Assembly (NCBI GenBank): GCA_003712125.1
Contig: RHLF01000002.1
Coordinates: 1,178,001-1,242,000, forward strand
Direction: 5' to 3'
From: Allomuricauda sp.
Lineage (GTDB): Bacteria > Bacteroidota > Bacteroidia > Flavobacteriales > Flavobacteriaceae
DNA length: 64,000 nucleotides
Shown: one piece after another, positions 62,165 through 64,000 of the stretch
Position numbering within the stretch: the first letter of the stretch is position 1
Layout of the letters: each line of letters starts with the position of its first letter
Notes under the pieces: generated by a model
Database searches by the model: none
What the model was told of the DNA's origin: nothing
What the model saw: only the letters and a program-made list of their open reading frames with translations
Program-made: the position numbers and the translations under genes

Positions 62165-62506
62165 TTATTCCTTAGAGGCCAAAGAAGCCCATTCAGAAAG
62201 CCCCACAACCTTAGGGACCTTTTCACCCCTGGGGTAAAGAATGACCAAACTTTCTTTCCCACTCATTTCCGTTTTGGTAATATAAATATCGAGGAGACCA
62301 TTCTGTAGATTGTAATAAATATCATCTAAGGGAATTCCATTCGTCACAATGGCATAGGAATCATCTTCCAAGAGGTTGATATTCATTTTTTTCCCTTTCA
62401 GGCCAATATGGTGAAATCCTTCTTTTAAATTAATGGTGGCTTTTTGGGCAGCCACCGAAAAACAAAGAAAAAGACTCAAAAAACAGAATGTGTAGGCTTT
62501 TCGCAT
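62165..62506 (-). CDS. Small secreted protein of unknown function
   Basis: 113 residues: a signal peptide (MRKAYTFCFLSLFLCFSVAAQ) and about 92 residues of predicted beta structure (INLKEGFHHIGLKGKKMNI, YNLQNGLLDIYITKTEMSG). I do not recognise the family. It lies alone between tRNA-Met and acs. Coding quality and the clean signal peptide support it as a gene. Confidence 0.65.
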   Translation of the reverse strand: MRKAYTFCFLSLFLCFSVAAQKATINLKEGFHHIGLKGKKMNINLLEDDSYAIVTNGIPLDDIYYNLQNGLLDIYITKTEMSGKESLVILYPRGEKVPKVVGLSEWASLASKE

Positions 62507-62683
62507 CGTAGTTTATTTTAAGATTGGGACCCTAATAAAACAAAATACAAATTGAAAAGACTAATAGTTTTCGACCAACTACATCAAAATCAACGTTTTT
62601 CGATAAAATGCAAGGCTAAAAGTCGTTTGACATTTATTGAAAAAGAAATATGAAACCCCTCAATAGGCCCGAACGAGGTATGC

Positions 62684-64000
62684 TTATAAGGCCTCTTTTA
62701 TGAGCAGTTCTACGATTTCAGGATTCAATAGAGTTGACGTATCACCCAGGTTCGATGTCTCCTTCGAAGCTATTTTTCGTAAAATTCGACGCATTATCTT
62801 TCCACTGCGGGTTTTGGGCAGCCCTGGAACGAATTGAATTTTGTCCAATTTGGCGATTGGTCCGATTTTATCAGATATTTGTTGGTTGATTTCCTTACTG
62901 AGGTTTTCTCGATTTCGAGACTCACCCACATCCTTTAGGATTACATAACCATAGAGTGCATTGCCCTTAACATCATGTGGAAATCCAACAATGGCAGATT
63001 CGGCCACAGCTGGATGTTCATTTATGGCGTCCTCGATCGGAGCGGTTCCCAAATTATGGCCCGAAACAATGATAACGTCATCCACACGTCCTGTAATACG
63101 ATAGTAACCCACTTCATCACGCAAGGCCCCATCGCCCGTAAAATAGTTGTTTGCAAAGGCCGAGAAATAGGTATCCTTGTACCGCTGGTGATTGCCCCAA
63201 ATGGTTCGGGCTATCGAGGGCCATGGAAACTTGATACACAATCGGCCATCAGCAGGATTCCCCTTTATTTCCTTCCCATGCTCATCCATTAGGGCAGGTT
63301 GAACCCCTGGCATGGGCAAAGTTGCATATGTTGGTTTTGTAGGGGTCGAATAAGGAATAGGTGAAATTAATACACCGCCAGTCTCGGTCTGCCACCAGGT
63401 ATCAACTATTGGACATTGCTTTTCTCCAATATGATCATTGTACCAGTGCCAAGCCTCTTCGTTGATAGGTTCCCCAACAGTACCCAGAATTTTTAAACTT
63501 GAAAGATCATATTTCGATACAAAGTCCAATTTTTCTTTAGCCAATGCCCGGATTGCTGTTGGTGCAGTATAAAATTGGTTGACTTTATGTTTTTCTACAA
63601 TTTCCCAAAAGCGACCAAAATCAGGAAAGCTGGGCACCCCCTCAAACATCACGGTTGTGGCACCATTGGCCAATGGCCCATAAACGATATACGAGTGGCC
63701 CGTAATCCAGCCTATATCAGCAGTGCACCAATACACATCTTCTTCACGGTATTGGAATACATTTTTAAAGGTGTATGCCGTATATACCATATAGCCCGCC
63801 GTCGTATGCATCATACCTTTGGGTTTTCCGGTAGAGCCCGAGGTATATAAAATGAACAAAGGGTCCTCTGCCTCCATGATTTCAGGCACGCAATCAGAAT
63901 AGGCCTTATCCAACAAGGGTTGCAGCCATGCATCGCGCCCCGCTTTCATATCAATTTTTGAATGAATACGTTGTGCCACCAAAACCGATTCAACTTCGGG
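62684..64000 (-). CDS. acs: Acetyl-CoA synthetase, C-terminal 438 residues (start beyond the window)
   Basis: The frame is open to the right edge, so the 5' end is missing; full enzymes have about 630-650 residues. Makes acetyl-CoA from acetate, ATP and CoA. YTSGSTGKPKG (phosphate loop), DTWWQTETGG, YFTGDGALRDEVGYYRITGRVDDVI and the lysine motif RSGKIMRRILRK, which acetylation controls in known Acs. No sign of damage. The 177-bp gap behind it to the next gene holds no recognisable feature. Confidence 0.95.
   Translation of the reverse strand, partial: PEVESVLVAQRIHSKIDMKAGRDAWLQPLLDKAYSDCVPEIMEAEDPLFILYTSGSTGKPKGMMHTTAGYMVYTAYTFKNVFQYREEDVYWCTADIGWITGHSYIVYGPLANGATTVMFEGVPSFPDFGRFWEIVEKHKVNQFYTAPTAIRALAKEKLDFVSKYDLSSLKILGTVGEPINEEAWHWYNDHIGEKQCPIVDTWWQTETGGVLISPIPYSTPTKPTYATLPMPGVQPALMDEHGKEIKGNPADGRLCIKFPWPSIARTIWGNHQRYKDTYFSAFANNYFTGDGALRDEVGYYRITGRVDDVIIVSGHNLGTAPIEDAINEHPAVAESAIVGFPHDVKGNALYGYVILKDVGESRNRENLSKEINQQISDKIGPIAKLDKIQFVPGLPKTRSGKIMRRILRKIASKETSNLGDTSTLLNPEIVELLIKEAL

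Noticed and set aside
1-64000. CRISPR arrays, IS elements, prophage or integration sites
   Set aside because: I found no regularly spaced repeats, transposase/integrase genes or att-like duplications next to the two tRNA genes.

Overview
The window is a stretch of chromosome from a member of the Flavobacteriaceae (Bacteroidetes), probably marine and close to the Muricauda/Maribacter/Zobellia group. This rests on the gene families (DUF4290, DUF2853, DUF2911, fused ResB-CcsA, TPR-HisKA_2 kinase with a LytTR regulator, SusC-type CarboxypepD_reg domain, a type IX secretion-like C-terminus) and on promoters of the Bacteroidetes form TTTG-N18..20-TAnnTTTG (clear before tRNA-Met, the HU gene, yqgE and the SPOR-menA operon). 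I see no phage, IS element, CRISPR array or rRNA; the region looks like stable core genome.

Layout. 1-2.0 kb: fragment of a CarboxypepD_reg/plug protein and an M24 peptidase. 2.0-15.5 kb: two menaquinone operons on the minus strand (menC-CPBP protease-menE; thioesterase-menF-menD-DUF2853-cvfB; SPOR protein-menA-LytTR regulator), interrupted by an SDR gene and a TPR histidine kinase. Between kinase and regulator lies a 650-bp intergenic region with two copies of a LytTR-type operator and a probable small RNA. 15.5-26.2 kb: a hydrolase, an unknown secreted protein, then a hydroxyproline catabolic operon (deaminase, semialdehyde dehydrogenase, DUF885 peptidase, epimerase, dehydrogenase) read away from its AraC regulator, and an M28 peptidase. 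26.3-30.8 kb: tRNA-His and two paralogous TPR histidine kinases without a receiver partner. 30.8-38.8 kb: bshB1 with a transsulfuration enzyme, a MATE exporter, an M14 peptidase and a fused ResB-CcsA protein. 38.9-46.2 kb: a DUF2520 protein, kdsC, maf, a lipoprotein, then a PIG-L deacetylase, a 39-residue membrane peptide and an SSS symporter. 46.3-53.6 kb: DUF2911 protein, secreted protein, SRPBCC-SDR-photolyase operon, M20 amidohydrolase, pirin. 53.7-64 kb: murA (Asp in place of the catalytic Cys), DUF4290, DUF493, an ATPase, recQ, fmt, HU, yqgE, a class IV aminotransferase, a START-like protein, tRNA-Met, a small secreted protein, and the C-terminal two thirds of acs.

The strongest lead for something undescribed is the LytTR circuit. 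Three non-coding sites share the extended half-site TTCACAACAWTATT, and each is followed 28 nt after the 10-mer half-site by a -7-like element. Two lie between the kinase and regulator genes, one of them before a terminator-ended transcript of about 80 nt. The third lies before the histidine kinase gene at 28676. Other items worth a look are an inverted repeat before the photolyase operon, an SDR without its catalytic Tyr, the 39-residue peptide beside the symporter, and frequent TTG starts.
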